64,000 bases of DNA from Nostoc sp. HK-01 (GTDB lineage Bacteria; Cyanobacteriota; Cyanobacteriia; Cyanobacteriales; Nostocaceae). Shown here in pieces: positions 1 to 9,052 of this stretch. How positions within the stretch are numbered: position 1 is the first letter of the stretch; each line of letters opens with the position of its first letter. The stretch is taken from positions 1,739,501 to 1,803,500 of the forward strand of contig AP018318.1 in assembly GCA_003990705.1 (NCBI GenBank). The letters run 5' to 3'. The translations under genes were made by a program, and so were the position numbers. The notes beneath the pieces are model-generated. The model saw only the letters and a program-made list of their open reading frames with translations. It was not told the DNA's origin and made no database searches.

Positions 1-498
1 GGCGTTCCTGGACGGATGGAACGAGTGCAAATTAGTCCGCAACAAGATATCAGCGTGATTGTGGATTATGCCCATACCCCCGATAGCTTAGAAAACTTAC
101 TCAAAGCTGCACGGCCGTTTATTCCCGGTAAAATGATTTGCGTGTTTGGTTGTGGTGGCGATCGCGATCGCACTAAACGCCCAAAAATGGGTAAAATCGC
201 CGCAGAGTTAGCAGATGTGGCTGTTGTCACTTCCGATAATCCCCGCACCGAAGACCCAGAAAAAATTTTGCAAGATGTTTTAGCCGGAATTCCCGACACT
301 GTGCAACCGACTGTAATTTGCGATCGGGCTACAGCTATTCGTACCGCAATTTTACAAGCTCAACCGGGTGATGGAGTGTTGTTAGCGGGCAAAGGTCATG
401 AAGACTATCAAATTCTCGGTACAGAAAAAATCCACTTTGATGACCGAGAACACTCACGGGAGGCTTTATTGGCCAGACAAGGAAAACCTGAAGTGTGA
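1..498 (+). CDS. murE: UDP-N-acetylmuramyl-tripeptide synthetase MurE, C-terminal part (5' end outside window)
   Basis: MurE adds the third amino acid, usually meso-diaminopimelate in cyanobacteria, to UDP-MurNAc-L-Ala-D-Glu in the cytoplasm during peptidoglycan synthesis. The frame is open from base 1 and reads GVPGRMERV, the junction into the C-terminal ligase domain, so the ATG at 16 is internal and not the start. Visible Mur-ligase signatures are [12 protein letters not shown], the [16 protein letters not shown] segment, and DNPRTEDP; a DNPR motif is the known marker of diaminopimelate selectivity. GKGHEDYQ follows near the end. About two thirds of the protein lies upstream of the window. 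Identification is firm from motif order; the substrate is inferred from DNPR. Confidence 0.95.
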   Translation, partial: GVPGRMERVQISPQQDISVIVDYAHTPDSLENLLKAARPFIPGKMICVFGCGGDRDRTKRPKMGKIAAELADVAVVTSDNPRTEDPEKILQDVLAGIPDTVQPTVICDRATAIRTAILQAQPGDGVLLAGKGHEDYQILGTEKIHFDDREHSREALLARQGKPEV

Positions 499-502
499 AG
501 TG

Positions 503-534
503 TGTAGACGCTTTTAGCGGCTTGCCGCAGGCTA
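503..534. repeat. Short palindromic dispersed repeat after murE
   Basis: A GC-rich patch (gtagacgc, then ttagcggcttgccgcaggcta) stands out in the AT-rich spacer between murE and the next gene. It contains overlapping inverted repeats (tagc/gcta, cggc/gccg). From memory it resembles dispersed repeats of Nostocales genomes; I cannot confirm its copy number. Nothing else is evident in 535-780. Confidence 0.35.
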
Positions 535-780
535 GTATGAAGTATGAAATTGTGAATCAGGCTTGTGGGCTTGTCCAAAACCATAATGTTAGAATCATCA
601 ACGAAATTACTCGGATTTCGCCATCTAATTCACATTAGCCATTGTTTCGCACTTCATACTTTCTTCCTCACCAATACTCGTTTATAACTTAATGTATTTT
701 ACGTAGTCTTTTTGTAACAATCACTTACATGAAATTGACAATCAATGACATAATTATTTCTTCCTTGTTGTGCTTGACTC

Positions 781-2196
781 ATGAATGATTCTCTGCGTAA
801 GGAGCTATCCGTATATCAGTTGGCTTTGGGAGTGGAAACACCACCTCAACCATTGCCAAGCAATCCTGCGAGTATGTTATCGCTGTTGAGGTCGCAAATC
901 GATTTATTGATTGAACAGCAAATTACCGCAACTTTCTGGGTTAAGTTACCACCAGGAAAAATTTGGCACGCAGAATTAAAACGTTATCAATCTGCGATGC
1001 GTGAAACTGGAGTGATTAATATTTGTCGAATAGAGAAAATAAATGCTGGGGAAGAAGAAAAAGTTACAGGTGAAACTATCCCAACTCAGCCAAATTGGGT
1101 ACAACTATTATCAAACTATCAATTACGGCGAGAATACTTTTTTATAGTATCCTCGCCGCAATTTTGTAGTTTAATTGTGGCGCGGCGACCACGAAAAAGA
1201 AATCAAAACCGCCACTCTAATAAAACCAAGACCAGTAAAATTCCGTCATTACTAGCGGTAATGACAATGGAAGGCAGAATAATTCAGCAAGTTTTAGATA
1301 GTCTAAAACAGGTGGCTGCACCGGAATCATCTGAAGTTTTTCCGGCTGAATTGATTTACCCAAGTACAACCGAACCAGCACTCATCAGTCAACTATTGGC
1401 AAAACAACTCCAACGCCAAAATTCCATTCAACGTCAAATTGCTAATAAACGTATTGCTAAGTTACAAGTCCAAAATCAAAAGCTGCAAAATAAAGAGCAA
1501 CTCAAAGATGATTATTTAAGCAGTGTATGTCAGGAACTGCGAACACCTTTAACACACATGAAAACAGCATTGTCGCTGTTAAATTCTCCTACACTTAAAC
1601 CGCCCCAGCGACAACGATATTTACAAATGCTGAATACTCAGTGCGATCGCCAGAGTATCCTCATCACTGGTCTATTAGATCTTGTTAATCTAGAACATAA
1701 CTTAGAAGCCACAAGCCTAGAATTAGTCCGTCTAGCGGATATTGTACCCGGAGTAGTTAGCACCTACCAGCCTGTAGCTCAAGAAAAAGGCATTATGCTG
1801 GCCTACACTGTACCTACAGAACTACCAGACGTTTGGTGTGTCACAGGTGGACTAAAACAGATAGTAATTAATGTGCTACATAACAGCATTAAATTTACCC
1901 CTAAAGGTGGGCAAGTTTGGGTGCGATCGCGTGTTCAAGGAGATTACGTACAGTTAGAATTCCGTGATACAGGTATTGGCATTGCGGAAACCGAAATTGG
2001 CAAAATTTTTGACTGCTTTTATCGGGTGCGTTCAGGAACCACTGAAGACTTGAGTGGTGCTGGATTAGGTTTAACTATTGTTAAGCGGTTATTGTGGCGC
2101 TGTGGAGGTTCTATTTCTGTCAGAAGTAAACTAGATGAGGGGTCTACTTTTACAGTTCAGTTAGTGACAAATCGCCACAAAATTCCGTTTAAATAA
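781..2196 (+). CDS. DICT-domain sensor histidine kinase with Gln in place of the phospho-acceptor His
   Basis: A soluble 471-residue protein. The N-terminal ~200 residues look like a DICT sensory domain, a type common in cyanobacteria next to kinase or cyclase output; this is a family-level call from its general pattern. A helical linker follows (about 210-245), then a HisKA-like segment and a HATPase_c domain. The H-box reads SSVCQELRTPLTHMK, so residue 251 (codon CAG at 1531) is Gln where the phosphorylated His normally sits; His259 lies eight residues on. The ATP-binding half looks intact: an N-box with NVLHNSIKF, a DTGIGI G1 box and a GLGLTIVKRLL G2 box. No membrane segment is seen. It stands alone and converges on ygfZ 30 bases away. 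It is probably an unconventional or non-autophosphorylating kinase. Confidence 0.85.
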   Translation: MNDSLRKELSVYQLALGVETPPQPLPSNPASMLSLLRSQIDLLIEQQITATFWVKLPPGKIWHAELKRYQSAMRETGVINICRIEKINAGEEEKVTGETIPTQPNWVQLLSNYQLRREYFFIVSSPQFCSLIVARRPRKRNQNRHSNKTKTSKIPSLLAVMTMEGRIIQQVLDSLKQVAAPESSEVFPAELIYPSTTEPALISQLLAKQLQRQNSIQRQIANKRIAKLQVQNQKLQNKEQLKDDYLSSVCQELRTPLTHMKTALSLLNSPTLKPPQRQRYLQMLNTQCDRQSILITGLLDLVNLEHNLEATSLELVRLADIVPGVVSTYQPVAQEKGIMLAYTVPTELPDVWCVTGGLKQIVINVLHNSIKFTPKGGQVWVRSRVQGDYVQLEFRDTGIGIAETEIGKIFDCFYRVRSGTTEDLSGAGLGLTIVKRLLWRCGGSISVRSKLDEGSTFTVQLVTNRHKIPFK

Positions 2197-2226
2197 TTCC
2201 TAGTTTTTCAGTCTCACGCAAAGAGT

Positions 2227-3210
2227 TTACGGATACTCATGAGAGACGAATGGGATATCCACAATTTCACCTTCAACTTCTCCCACTTTTACCTTTAAGC
2301 CAATACCGCCGGCTTTGGTGCGGATGTAACCGAGTCCAAAGTAACCTTCACTGGTTTCGGTATAACTAGTCAGTTTACCAATTTTCTCATCTCCAAGGGC
2401 GATCGCACTACCAACTTCTACTGGAGCGCTGAGGCGAATTCCCCACAAGTTTTGTTTGACTCCTTTATAGGTATTTAAGCGCGCAATGGTTTCTTGCCCA
2501 ATGTAACAACCTTTATTTAAAGAAATAGTCTGCCATAAACCCACTTCCAGCGGATTGTAGTCATCTGTTAGTTCTGCATCTGGGATTGGTCTTCCTTGAA
2601 TAATACGTAACGTATCCCAAGCGCGATCGCTTAATTCTACAGCCCCAAATTCTAAAATTTGTTGCCACACTTTTTGTTTCTCGGTAGCTGGCAGAATTAA
2701 GGTATATCCAGGTAAAGCCAAGCCACTACCTACAGCTACAATCACTCCACCATCAACTAACAAATGATTGCTGTCTGGTTGACCAATAATTGCCCCAGCA
2801 CCTAATTTTTCTATAATGGCATCACTATTTGGGCCAATCAGGCTAAAGGTTGCAGTTTCTTCTGTGACATCGGTTAACTGCACCTTATCAGCAAAAAAGA
2901 TGTAGCGATCTAGCCATTGCATTAAAAACTCTCGACGATTGGGTGAGACTAACAGCAGTACTGCATCATCAAGAATATATGCACTCACTAAGTCAATTGT
3001 GCGGGCAGTAGATGTGACCATCACCGTATCACAACCTTGCCCTGGTTTTAGGCTTTGAAAATCGTTAGTAGTTTGATTGTGCAAAAAGCGGATGCGGTCG
3101 TCATCTGCAACGCGAATGCGTCCCCAAAAAGAGCGATCGCACACAGCCACTCCTTCTCTTGCGGCTTGGATAGCTGCTGCGTCTTTACCGTCAATTGTTG
3201 ATGTTGGCAT
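2227..3210 (-). CDS. ygfZ: Folate-binding YgfZ family protein (Fe-S cluster maintenance)
   Basis: A 327-residue protein of the GcvT-like YgfZ/COG0354 family. YgfZ proteins bind tetrahydrofolate and help repair or assemble certain Fe-S enzymes. The family signature K-G-C-Y-x-G-Q-E is present as KGCYIGQET, with the conserved cysteine at residue 235. The N-terminal part carries the GcvT-like fold (RIRVADDDRIRFLHNQTTND). The ATG at 3210 gives a normal family length. It converges with the DICT kinase and stands alone, unlinked to the glycine cleavage genes. The missing gcv context and the KGCYIGQE motif separate it from true GcvT. Confidence 0.9.
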   Translation of the reverse strand: MPTSTIDGKDAAAIQAAREGVAVCDRSFWGRIRVADDDRIRFLHNQTTNDFQSLKPGQGCDTVMVTSTARTIDLVSAYILDDAVLLLVSPNRREFLMQWLDRYIFFADKVQLTDVTEETATFSLIGPNSDAIIEKLGAGAIIGQPDSNHLLVDGGVIVAVGSGLALPGYTLILPATEKQKVWQQILEFGAVELSDRAWDTLRIIQGRPIPDAELTDDYNPLEVGLWQTISLNKGCYIGQETIARLNTYKGVKQNLWGIRLSAPVEVGSAIALGDEKIGKLTSYTETSEGYFGLGYIRTKAGGIGLKVKVGEVEGEIVDIPFVSHEYP

Positions 3211-3818
3211 GATAGTGAAAAGTTGCTCTGTTTTAAAGTTTACGCACTGGAAATCTTAGCAAATCCAGGTTTACCGCTTCAATGACAGGCATTACTCTCA
3301 AGTTTATTTACAATTCTTTACAAAATTTGGTTCAAAATTACGACTAGCAGCTTCATCATCTTTTGTACCCCTAGTAGTAATGAACTAATCAAAAAATTTA
3401 TTGAAAAAAACAGCTGAAAGTTAAAAATTAATTGACTACAACTTTGCTCACCAGTATGTAATTGACAATATTATGTAGTATTAACGTCTATATTGCTTTA
3501 AAAAGAGGTATTTTATGGTTATTTAGCAACTGGAAATTATACACAAATAAACGTTATATGTTATTTAACTTACTAATTTAATAGCTAATTTTGCGGTTAT
3601 TTGGACAGCATAATTTTCTATATTAAAAATTTTCCGTATTTTTATTTACCAAATTCTGCTGAAATTTACAGAATCTTCAGAAAGAAAAATTTAGAAAACT
3701 CTGACTGAGGAGCTAAAGTTTTGTTAAGATGCAATTGCTAGGAATTTTTCAGCGGGAATCATAGTCAGCGTGTTGAAAAATAAGTACTACTAGCCACACA
3801 GAGTTCAAAGGTGACGCA
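3211..3818. other. 608-base AT-rich intergenic region
   Basis: Region upstream of both ygfZ (minus) and the small ORF at 3819 (plus). It is very AT-rich with many A and T runs and no open frame of convincing length. A ttgaca hexamer occurs at 3462-3467, but I cannot place a well-spaced -10 box with it. It presumably holds the promoters of both neighbours; no RNA gene is recognisable. Confidence 0.4.
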
Positions 3819-3956
3819 ATGACCACCTATATTTTCTTTGATGATGCCCTTCGGATGCTTACTAACGCCTATTTGCTATCAGCAGTCCTGCTAATCGCAG
3901 CTTCTGGTATAGGATTGGCAGTGATAGAAACAATTGAAAAAACAGGAGAACGCTAA
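3819..3956 (+). CDS. Small single-pass membrane protein (45 aa), unknown
   Basis: An ATG-initiated ORF preceded by a purine-rich stretch (aaagg). It encodes 45 residues: an acidic-aromatic start (MTTYIFFDDALRML), one hydrophobic helix at about residues 17-36 (NAYLLSAVLLIAASGIGLAV) and a charged tail (ETIEKTGER). I do not recognise the family. It lies just upstream of, and partly overlaps, a second open frame in the -1 register (3938-4111), then the TerB-like gene, suggesting one small operon. The helix and clear start favour a real gene; the function is unknown. Confidence 0.5.
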   Translation: MTTYIFFDDALRMLTNAYLLSAVLLIAASGIGLAVIETIEKTGER

Positions 3957-4111
3957 CTTTTGACCTTGCAGGTGGACTACTTGCCAGAAATCACCAAGTG
4001 CAAGTAAATGTTCGCCATAAAGAAATCCTGGGAACACTAGATTTTGAAAGTCTCACAGCGTTGCAGAACTACCTGCAAGTTCAGAACCTACAGGTAACTG
4101 TACGCTACTGA
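3938..4111 (+). CDS. Open frame lacking a normal start, in the -1 frame to the small membrane ORF
   Basis: The frame is open from 3938 to the TGA at 4109-4111 and encodes a plausible beta-alpha-beta peptide ending VQNLQVTVRY, with internal pieces such as VQVNVRHKEILGTLDFESL. No ATG is available; the only standard alternative start is GTG at 3998, which would remove part of the fold. It overlaps the end of the 45-residue ORF, where a run of six A followed by C (3937-3943) could allow a -1 slip joining the two. Alternatives are a non-standard start or a sequence error. The function is unknown. Confidence 0.3.
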   Translation, partial: KNRRTLTFDLAGGLLARNHQVQVNVRHKEILGTLDFESLTALQNYLQVQNLQVTVRY

Positions 4112-4135
4112 GACCCAAATCCAGGAGCAAAAACC

Positions 4136-4585
4136 ATGAATTCATTAGACATAATCCTTAGGAAAGAAAACCAAGCCCCAGAAAAATTGACATCATCTGA
4201 AGCTTTTGCAGCTATTGCTTTGATCGCAGTTACTTCAGAGGATTTTCTTTCAGAACAACAAGTGCGTAGTATATCTTCTGTATTGTCACGACTCAAGCTT
4301 TTTAGCAATTATTCCGAAGATCTCATTGAGAATCTGTTAGAAAAAAACCTCAATATTCTTCGGTATGATGGTTTTAATGCTTTATTTAATGCAGCTAAAG
4401 AATCTTTATCACCAGAACTCAGAGAAGTAGCTTTCGCTGTCGCTGCTGATTTGGTAATGACCCAAAGTATAGTCACAGAAGAAGAAAAAAATTTTTTAAA
4501 CGATTTTTATCAGGCTTTAGATATTCCTCGTGATAGTGCTATTAAAATCTTGCAAGTTTTAATGGTAAAAAATCAGAGCTTATGA
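4136..4585 (+). CDS. TerB-like (tellurite resistance family) protein
   Basis: A 149-residue soluble, all-helical, acidic protein with the layout of the TerB/DjlA-type domain: SSEAFAAIALIAVTSED, a central LSPELREVAFAVAADL segment and TEEEKNFLNDF near the end. Acidic residues in the helix turns are typical of metal-binding TerB folds. Despite the family name, most cyanobacterial members have no shown link to tellurite. It starts at ATG 4136, 24 bases after the preceding small frame, so the three genes may be co-transcribed. No tellurite or TerC/D/E genes are nearby. Confidence 0.7.
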   Translation: MNSLDIILRKENQAPEKLTSSEAFAAIALIAVTSEDFLSEQQVRSISSVLSRLKLFSNYSEDLIENLLEKNLNILRYDGFNALFNAAKESLSPELREVAFAVAADLVMTQSIVTEEEKNFLNDFYQALDIPRDSAIKILQVLMVKNQSL

Positions 4586-4972
4586 GTTTAACGTAGTCTA
4601 ACTCATCTAAGTATATTCTGTGATTTTCTCTAACTTGACTTACTTCAAGATCGATTTGGCTGCTTAAAATTAATCAGCACACTGTAATAGTTATGTGAAT
4701 CAGCATAACTCGCCACCACAGTTATTTTATCGCAGAAAACAAGAAGACACGCTTTGGATATTACTGTGTCTGAATCTGGGGATTTTCAAACTGTCCTAAT
4801 CTATTTTTTTGTTGGTTAGTTTTATATAAAATCAAGAATGGGTCGCTTTTGGTGTAGGATTCTATAGTTATATAATAGATACAAATACTCCAGTATGCCG
4901 ATAGGCAATTGTGGCTTATTGTGTCAAATTTGAGTATACTTTTTTTAACAGTTAATTATAAATTTTTTTGTC
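4586..4972. other. 387-base AT-rich spacer upstream of the cupin gene
   Basis: No coding frame of note. A tataat-like element occurs in the agttatataatag stretch around 4866-4879, about 95 bases upstream of the cupin start, and may be its -10 region. The T-rich run before 4973 gives a weak leader with no strong Shine-Dalgarno sequence. Confidence 0.35.
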
Positions 4973-5521
4973 ATGGCGATCCTATTACTAGAAGATGGTA
5001 CAGTCGAGAGCGATTTAAGTGAGATAGTGCGTGAACTTGCGCCTGTTGGGGTGTATCTCAAGCATTATGATCCAGGAACATCGCTGCTGTTCGCCAATCT
5101 CCTAGAACAGGATGTTTTAAATGCTTTAGAGAAAGACTACATTGTTGACTTGCATAACAGTGTCTTTGAATTTCTCCAACAAGAAAATGGTTCTCTCTGG
5201 TGTGATTTGTTGAATGTGCATCCAGGTGTGCCTAATCTGAAGATGCTGCTGGATACATATAGTCGTTACCATACACACACTGCGGTTGAACCGTTGTATG
5301 TCTTAGCAGGAGAGATGATTTTTGGCTTTGTCAGACCTGATGGTAGCCAAGTACAGCTTTTAGTTCAATCTCAAGACTATATTTCTATCCCCGCGGGTGT
5401 AGAGCATTGGTGTAGTCTGACAGCGTCATTAAAGTTTAAAGCCGTGCGTTATTTTACCTCTGTGGAAGGTTGGGTTCCCAATTACACAGGTACTCAATTG
5501 AGCGATTCCCTCAACAAGTAG
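4973..5521 (+). CDS. mtnD: Acireductone dioxygenase-like cupin
   Basis: A 182-residue cupin. The first metal-binding motif reads YHTHTAVEPLYVLAGEM (H-x-H ... E), the second GVEHW, and the tail WVPNYTG matches acireductone dioxygenases. Members oxidise 1,2-dihydroxy-3-keto-5-methylthiopentene in the methionine salvage pathway using Fe or Ni. No other salvage gene lies nearby, and in cyanobacteria such proteins are often scattered, so the substrate is inferred from the family only. It starts at ATG 4973 and is followed, 84 bases on, by the peroxiredoxin gene. It could be a diverged cupin with another small substrate. Confidence 0.75.
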   Translation: MAILLLEDGTVESDLSEIVRELAPVGVYLKHYDPGTSLLFANLLEQDVLNALEKDYIVDLHNSVFEFLQQENGSLWCDLLNVHPGVPNLKMLLDTYSRYHTHTAVEPLYVLAGEMIFGFVRPDGSQVQLLVQSQDYISIPAGVEHWCSLTASLKFKAVRYFTSVEGWVPNYTGTQLSDSLNK

Positions 5522-5605
5522 CACTAACTTTGTCGGCAATGCTTCGGAAAACGGCATAATATCATTCATAGTTAAAAATATGCGATCGCAATTTTTGAAA
5601 TACCT

Positions 5606-6064
5606 ATGGCCGTTAAAGTTGGAGATATTGCTCCTGATTTCACCTTACCTGCTCAAAATGGTGCAGCAGTTAGCTTAAAAGACTACCGTGGTCAAAAAGC
5701 TGTTGTACTGTACTTTTATCCTAAAGACGATACACCTGGATGCACCGCCGAATCTTGTGCTTTCCGTGACCAGTATGAAGTGTTTAAAGATGCTGGCGCG
5801 GAAGTGATTGGTGTGAGTGGTGATTCCAGCGAATCTCACCAGCGATTTGCAGCGAAATATAATTTACCATTCGCTCTCTTGAGTGATCAAGGAGACCAAG
5901 TTCGTAAGCAATATGGTGCAACTGCGGCTTTTGGTTTGTTCCCTGGTCGCGTGACATATATTATTGATCAACAGGGAGTAGTGCAGTATGTCTTTGATTC
6001 GATGTTGAACTTTCAAGGACACGTTACAGAAGCGCTGAAAACTTTGCAAACTCTCAGTAAATGA
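5606..6064 (+). CDS. bcp: Peroxiredoxin Q / bacterioferritin comigratory protein
   Basis: A 152-residue thiol peroxidase that reduces hydrogen and alkyl peroxides using thioredoxin. The motif [15 protein letters not shown] carries the peroxidatic Cys46 and the resolving Cys51 of the atypical 2-Cys PrxQ class, on a thioredoxin fold ([23 protein letters not shown]). There is no signal peptide, so it should act in the cytosol. The ATG at 5606 gives the usual length. It converges with lrtA across a strong hairpin. Confidence 0.93.
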   Translation: MAVKVGDIAPDFTLPAQNGAAVSLKDYRGQKAVVLYFYPKDDTPGCTAESCAFRDQYEVFKDAGAEVIGVSGDSSESHQRFAAKYNLPFALLSDQGDQVRKQYGATAAFGLFPGRVTYIIDQQGVVQYVFDSMLNFQGHVTEALKTLQTLSK

Positions 6065-6109
6065 GTGCTAAGTGAATCCTAAATCCAAAATTGCTAGACT
6101 GAGGGTTGA

Positions 6110-6130
6110 AGGGTGGGATTTACCCACCCT
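6110..6130. terminator. Hairpin between convergent bcp and lrtA
   Basis: A perfect 8-bp GC-rich stem (agggtggg / cccaccct) with a five-base loop, between the stops of the convergent bcp and lrtA genes. It can form on either strand and probably ends both transcripts, although no long T run follows it. Confidence 0.6.
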
Positions 6131-6141
6131 ATGAAGACTAT

Positions 6142-6792
6142 TTATTTAACTGAGTGTGATTTCTCCTGCATAATGATGTTGTTGTGGGCGGCTTTACCGT
6201 TTTTACCGTTGGTATGGCCGTTATTATTCCGCGGTTGAATTACGCCGTAACCACCGTGATTGCGTTCGTAAATCACATTAATTTCTCCAGTTTCGGCATT
6301 GCGGAACATATAAAAGTCGTGTCCCACTAATTGTAATTGTTCCAATGCTTCTTCCAGAGTCATTGGTGGCATGGAAAAATATTTTGTCCGGACGACTTCG
6401 CTAGGTAATTCGGGAGTGCGATCGCCAATTAAATCTGGTACAACTGGTTCTGGTACAACTACTTCGGTTGTAGATTGAGCATGAGTTTTCTTATCTTGCC
6501 GCCTTTCTTTATATTTGCGTAATTGACGAGCAATCTTATCTGCGACTAAATCAATGCTGGCGTATAAGTTTTCGCTGCTTTCCTCGGCACGGATGACACT
6601 ACCATTTGCATAGATAGTGACTTCAGCTGCTTGTTTCGGGTTAATTCGGGGATTGCGGGCTACGCTTAGGTGGACATCCACTTCATTTGTAATGTTCTGA
6701 AAGTGACTAACCGCTTTTTCTATCTTTTGATGCACGTAATCCCTAATTGCTTCGGTGATTTCAATATTTTTGCCGTGGATGACAAGCTTCAT
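6142..6792 (-). CDS. lrtA: Long-form ribosome hibernation promoting factor (light-repressed protein A)
   Basis: A 216-residue long-form HPF/YfiA protein; the cyanobacterial member is LrtA, from a transcript that accumulates in the dark. The N-terminal ~100 residues form the S30AE ribosome-binding domain ([20 protein letters not shown], then ARNPRINP and [19 protein letters not shown]). After a linker, the C-terminal dimerisation domain carries [19 protein letters not shown] and [20 protein letters not shown], so it can pair 70S ribosomes into inactive dimers. A poorly conserved tail rich in Asn and Gly follows. The long spacer upstream (to about 7227) fits the long leader known for lrtA in other cyanobacteria. 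Confidence 0.92.
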   Translation of the reverse strand: MKLVIHGKNIEITEAIRDYVHQKIEKAVSHFQNITNEVDVHLSVARNPRINPKQAAEVTIYANGSVIRAEESSENLYASIDLVADKIARQLRKYKERRQDKKTHAQSTTEVVVPEPVVPDLIGDRTPELPSEVVRTKYFSMPPMTLEEALEQLQLVGHDFYMFRNAETGEINVIYERNHGGYGVIQPRNNNGHTNGKNGKAAHNNIIMQEKSHSVK

Positions 6793-7227
6793 GTAAACTC
6801 TCCCGCTCTATATGTGATGTGTGATGTGAGTTTGTTTTTGTGAGAAAGGAAGTTGCGGTAAGGTCTATGACTGTCGCCAAAACAAGTTTTGTTGTAATTC
6901 GATGTACTGCTGAGTTTTCTCTAAATTTGCTACTTTCAATTTTCACGCGTTCCCTTGATTCATATCGTCACTGGATATCTGCGCTTGTATCTTAATTCTT
7001 AGAGTCATCAGCCAGTTCATTCTTTCCTCTTGTTTTGGCGTGATGCTTATTGCAGAGAATTCCTCCTAAGACCATTGCGGTTATTTATATATTCAAACTA
7101 GCACTTTGTATTTTCTGTAGCAGGTTCCCTTGATGTTCCTTTAAAATCCTTTGCATAGCTTGACAATTATTTTGTGCAACTATCTAACTTGCAATATATT
7201 TCATTATTCTTCCAGTTGATTTTTGAC
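6793..7227. other. 435-base spacer between divergent lrtA and lipB; probable lrtA leader
   Basis: This separates two divergent genes. lrtA mRNAs in other cyanobacteria have long leaders that control message stability, so the left part may be transcribed on the minus strand. I see no clear riboswitch fold or second gene. A GTG at 7174, in frame with lipB, is an alternative lipB start. Confidence 0.35.
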
Positions 7228-7899
7228 ATGATCCGTAGTAATAGACCACCTCTTAACCGCTGTTTGTTATATAACAAAAAATTGATGTCTTACACAGATG
7301 CACACGCATGGCAGCGATCGCTTCTGGCAGAACGCATTCAAGACCCTAAACTGGATGATGTGCTAATCTTGCTAGAGCATCCCCCTGTCTATACTTTGGG
7401 ACAGGGAGCGACACCAGAATTTCTCAAATTTGACCTTGATAAAAGTGATTTTGAAGTTCACAGAGTTGAGCGCGGTGGCGAAGTGACTTACCATTGTCCT
7501 GGTCAACTGGTGGGGTATCCAATTTTAAATCTGCAACGTCATTGTAAAGATTTGCATTGGTATTTGCGTCAACTAGAAGAAGTGATTATTCGCGTGTTAA
7601 GAGTTTATGGTTTGACTGGCGATCGCTTGACTGGTTTTACTGGTGTATGGTTAGAAAATCGCAAAGTTGCGGCAATTGGGATTAAAGTTAGCCGTTGGAT
7701 TACCATGCACGGTTTTGCTTTTAATGTTTGTCCTGATATGACAGGCTTTCAACATATTGTTCCCTGCGGTATTGCAGATAAACCAGTCGCTAGTTTAGCC
7801 GAATGGATTCCTGATATTACCTGCGAAGAGGTGCGTCCTCATATTGTTCAATGTTTTGCAGATGTGTTTGGTGTTGATGTCGTAGAATCCACTGAATAA
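7228..7899 (+). CDS. lipB: Octanoyl-[acyl-carrier-protein]:protein N-octanoyltransferase LipB
   Basis: Transfers octanoyl from acyl-ACP to the lipoyl domains of 2-oxoacid dehydrogenases and GcvH, the first step of lipoate synthesis. Catalytic elements are visible: [18 protein letters not shown], Lys153 in [12 protein letters not shown] and the nucleophile Cys180 in [10 protein letters not shown], numbered from ATG 7228. That ATG is preferred over the upstream GTG at 7174, because the family starts about 15 residues before the [11 protein letters not shown] segment. Together the residues make this a firm call. It stands alone; lipA is not in the window. Confidence 0.93.
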   Translation: MIRSNRPPLNRCLLYNKKLMSYTDAHAWQRSLLAERIQDPKLDDVLILLEHPPVYTLGQGATPEFLKFDLDKSDFEVHRVERGGEVTYHCPGQLVGYPILNLQRHCKDLHWYLRQLEEVIIRVLRVYGLTGDRLTGFTGVWLENRKVAAIGIKVSRWITMHGFAFNVCPDMTGFQHIVPCGIADKPVASLAEWIPDITCEEVRPHIVQCFADVFGVDVVESTE

Positions 7900-8028
7900 T
7901 TGCAATTTAACAATTTTTTTCTGGTGACAGTTGATTTCGTTTGAAATACTACTTAGTATCCATCAATGTGACTTTGTTCTATATCTAACCAAGTTAAAAT
8001 ATGGTGGTTTACCAACAAGGCGACAAAT

Positions 8029-8259
8029 TTGTTACAGGAATCAACTCAAATCTTGCGTGTGAACTCTCTAATCAATCTACAAATGTATGCACCTGTGTTA
8101 AATTCACTTAGACAACGCGACTGGAAAGCGTTGATAGAACTTTTTGACAGAGAAGATAGCGACGAAATTGAAGCTGACATCAACAACAATTTGCACTTGA
8201 GGACTCCTGAACCTTGTTGGGAAGATGATCCGTTTGATTTCTTGCGGGAATTTTTGTAA
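8029..8259 (+). CDS. Small acidic hypothetical protein
   Basis: An ORF of up to 76 residues (TTG at 8029) or 58 residues from ATG 8083 (MYAPVLNSLRQRDWKAL). It is acidic and probably helical, with EDSDEIEADINNN in the middle and an aromatic tail WEDDPFDFLREFL. I do not recognise a family. It converges with the ABC ATPase gene over 19 bases that hold a palindrome. The ATG start is more likely. The amphipathic pattern suggests a real but unknown small gene. Confidence 0.45.
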   Translation: MLQESTQILRVNSLINLQMYAPVLNSLRQRDWKALIELFDREDSDEIEADINNNLHLRTPEPCWEDDPFDFLREFL

Positions 8260-8260
8260 A

Positions 8261-8278
8261 AGTATGAAATTTCATACT
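8261..8278. terminator. Perfect palindrome between convergent genes
   Basis: An 18-base perfect palindrome (agtatgaaatttcatact) directly after the small ORF and abutting the stop of the minus-strand ABC ATPase gene. It is AT-rich, so it would be a weak terminator; it may equally be a dispersed motif, since similar agtatgaaat strings occur near 538-550. Confidence 0.3.
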
Positions 8279-9034
8279 TCATACTTTGTCAAGGCGACTA
8301 AGGAAAGTACGCAGGCGATCGCTTTGCGGATTTGTGATCACTTCGTAAGCTGCGCCTTGTTCGGCGACAACACCTTTATCCATAAATATCACCCGATGGG
8401 CGACTTCTTTAGCAAATTGCATTTCATGAGTGACGACTACCATTGTCATTCCCTCGGCGGCTAATTGCTGCATAACTTGTAAAACTTCACCGACAAGTTC
8501 AGGATCTAAAGCGCTGGTAGGCTCATCAAATAGCATAATCTGGGGATTCATACATAAGCTACGGGCGATCGCCACTCTTTGCTTTTGTCCGCCAGATAGT
8601 TGTTCGGGATAAGCTGAGGCTTTATCAAATAAACCCACTTTTTCTAAATATAAACCCGCGAGTTGGGCGCTTTCTTTGGCAGTTTTGCCTAAAACTTTTC
8701 GCGGCGCTAGTGTGAGATTTTCTAAAACGCTGAGATGGGGAAACAAGTTGAATTGTTGAAAAACCATTCCCACTTGGGTTCGCAGTTGGCGTAGTTGTTG
8801 AGTCTGGAAATTCGGTTGAGATAACTCCATTCCGTTCACTACCAAAGAACCGTGATCAATTCTTTCTAAACGGTTAAAGCATCGCAGTAAGGTACTTTTA
8901 CCACAACCAGAAGCACCAATCACCGCCACAACTTCCCCTGATTGAATTTCGCCTGTGATTCCTTTGAGAACTTTCAGGGAACCAAAGTTTTTTTCAATAT
9001 TTTCAAAAATAATGATAGGGTTAGAATTTTTCAT
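8279..9034 (-). CDS. Polar amino-acid ABC transporter ATP-binding subunit (GlnQ/BgtA type)
   Basis: A 251-residue ATPase of the polar amino-acid uptake family. It has Walker [10 protein letters not shown], a Q-loop in [12 protein letters not shown], the ABC signature [15 protein letters not shown], Walker [15 protein letters not shown] and the switch His in VVTHEM. The partner is the divergent gene at 9053, a fused binding protein/permease, so the two can form a complete importer for glutamine or basic amino acids (the Bgt system of cyanobacteria). Only 18 bases separate the two divergent starts. The exact substrate cannot be read from the sequence. Confidence 0.9.
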   Translation of the reverse strand: MKNSNPIIIFENIEKNFGSLKVLKGITGEIQSGEVVAVIGASGCGKSTLLRCFNRLERIDHGSLVVNGMELSQPNFQTQQLRQLRTQVGMVFQQFNLFPHLSVLENLTLAPRKVLGKTAKESAQLAGLYLEKVGLFDKASAYPEQLSGGQKQRVAIARSLCMNPQIMLFDEPTSALDPELVGEVLQVMQQLAAEGMTMVVVTHEMQFAKEVAHRVIFMDKGVVAEQGAAYEVITNPQSDRLRTFLSRLDKV

Positions 9035-9052
9035 AGCCCATTATAAATAAAG

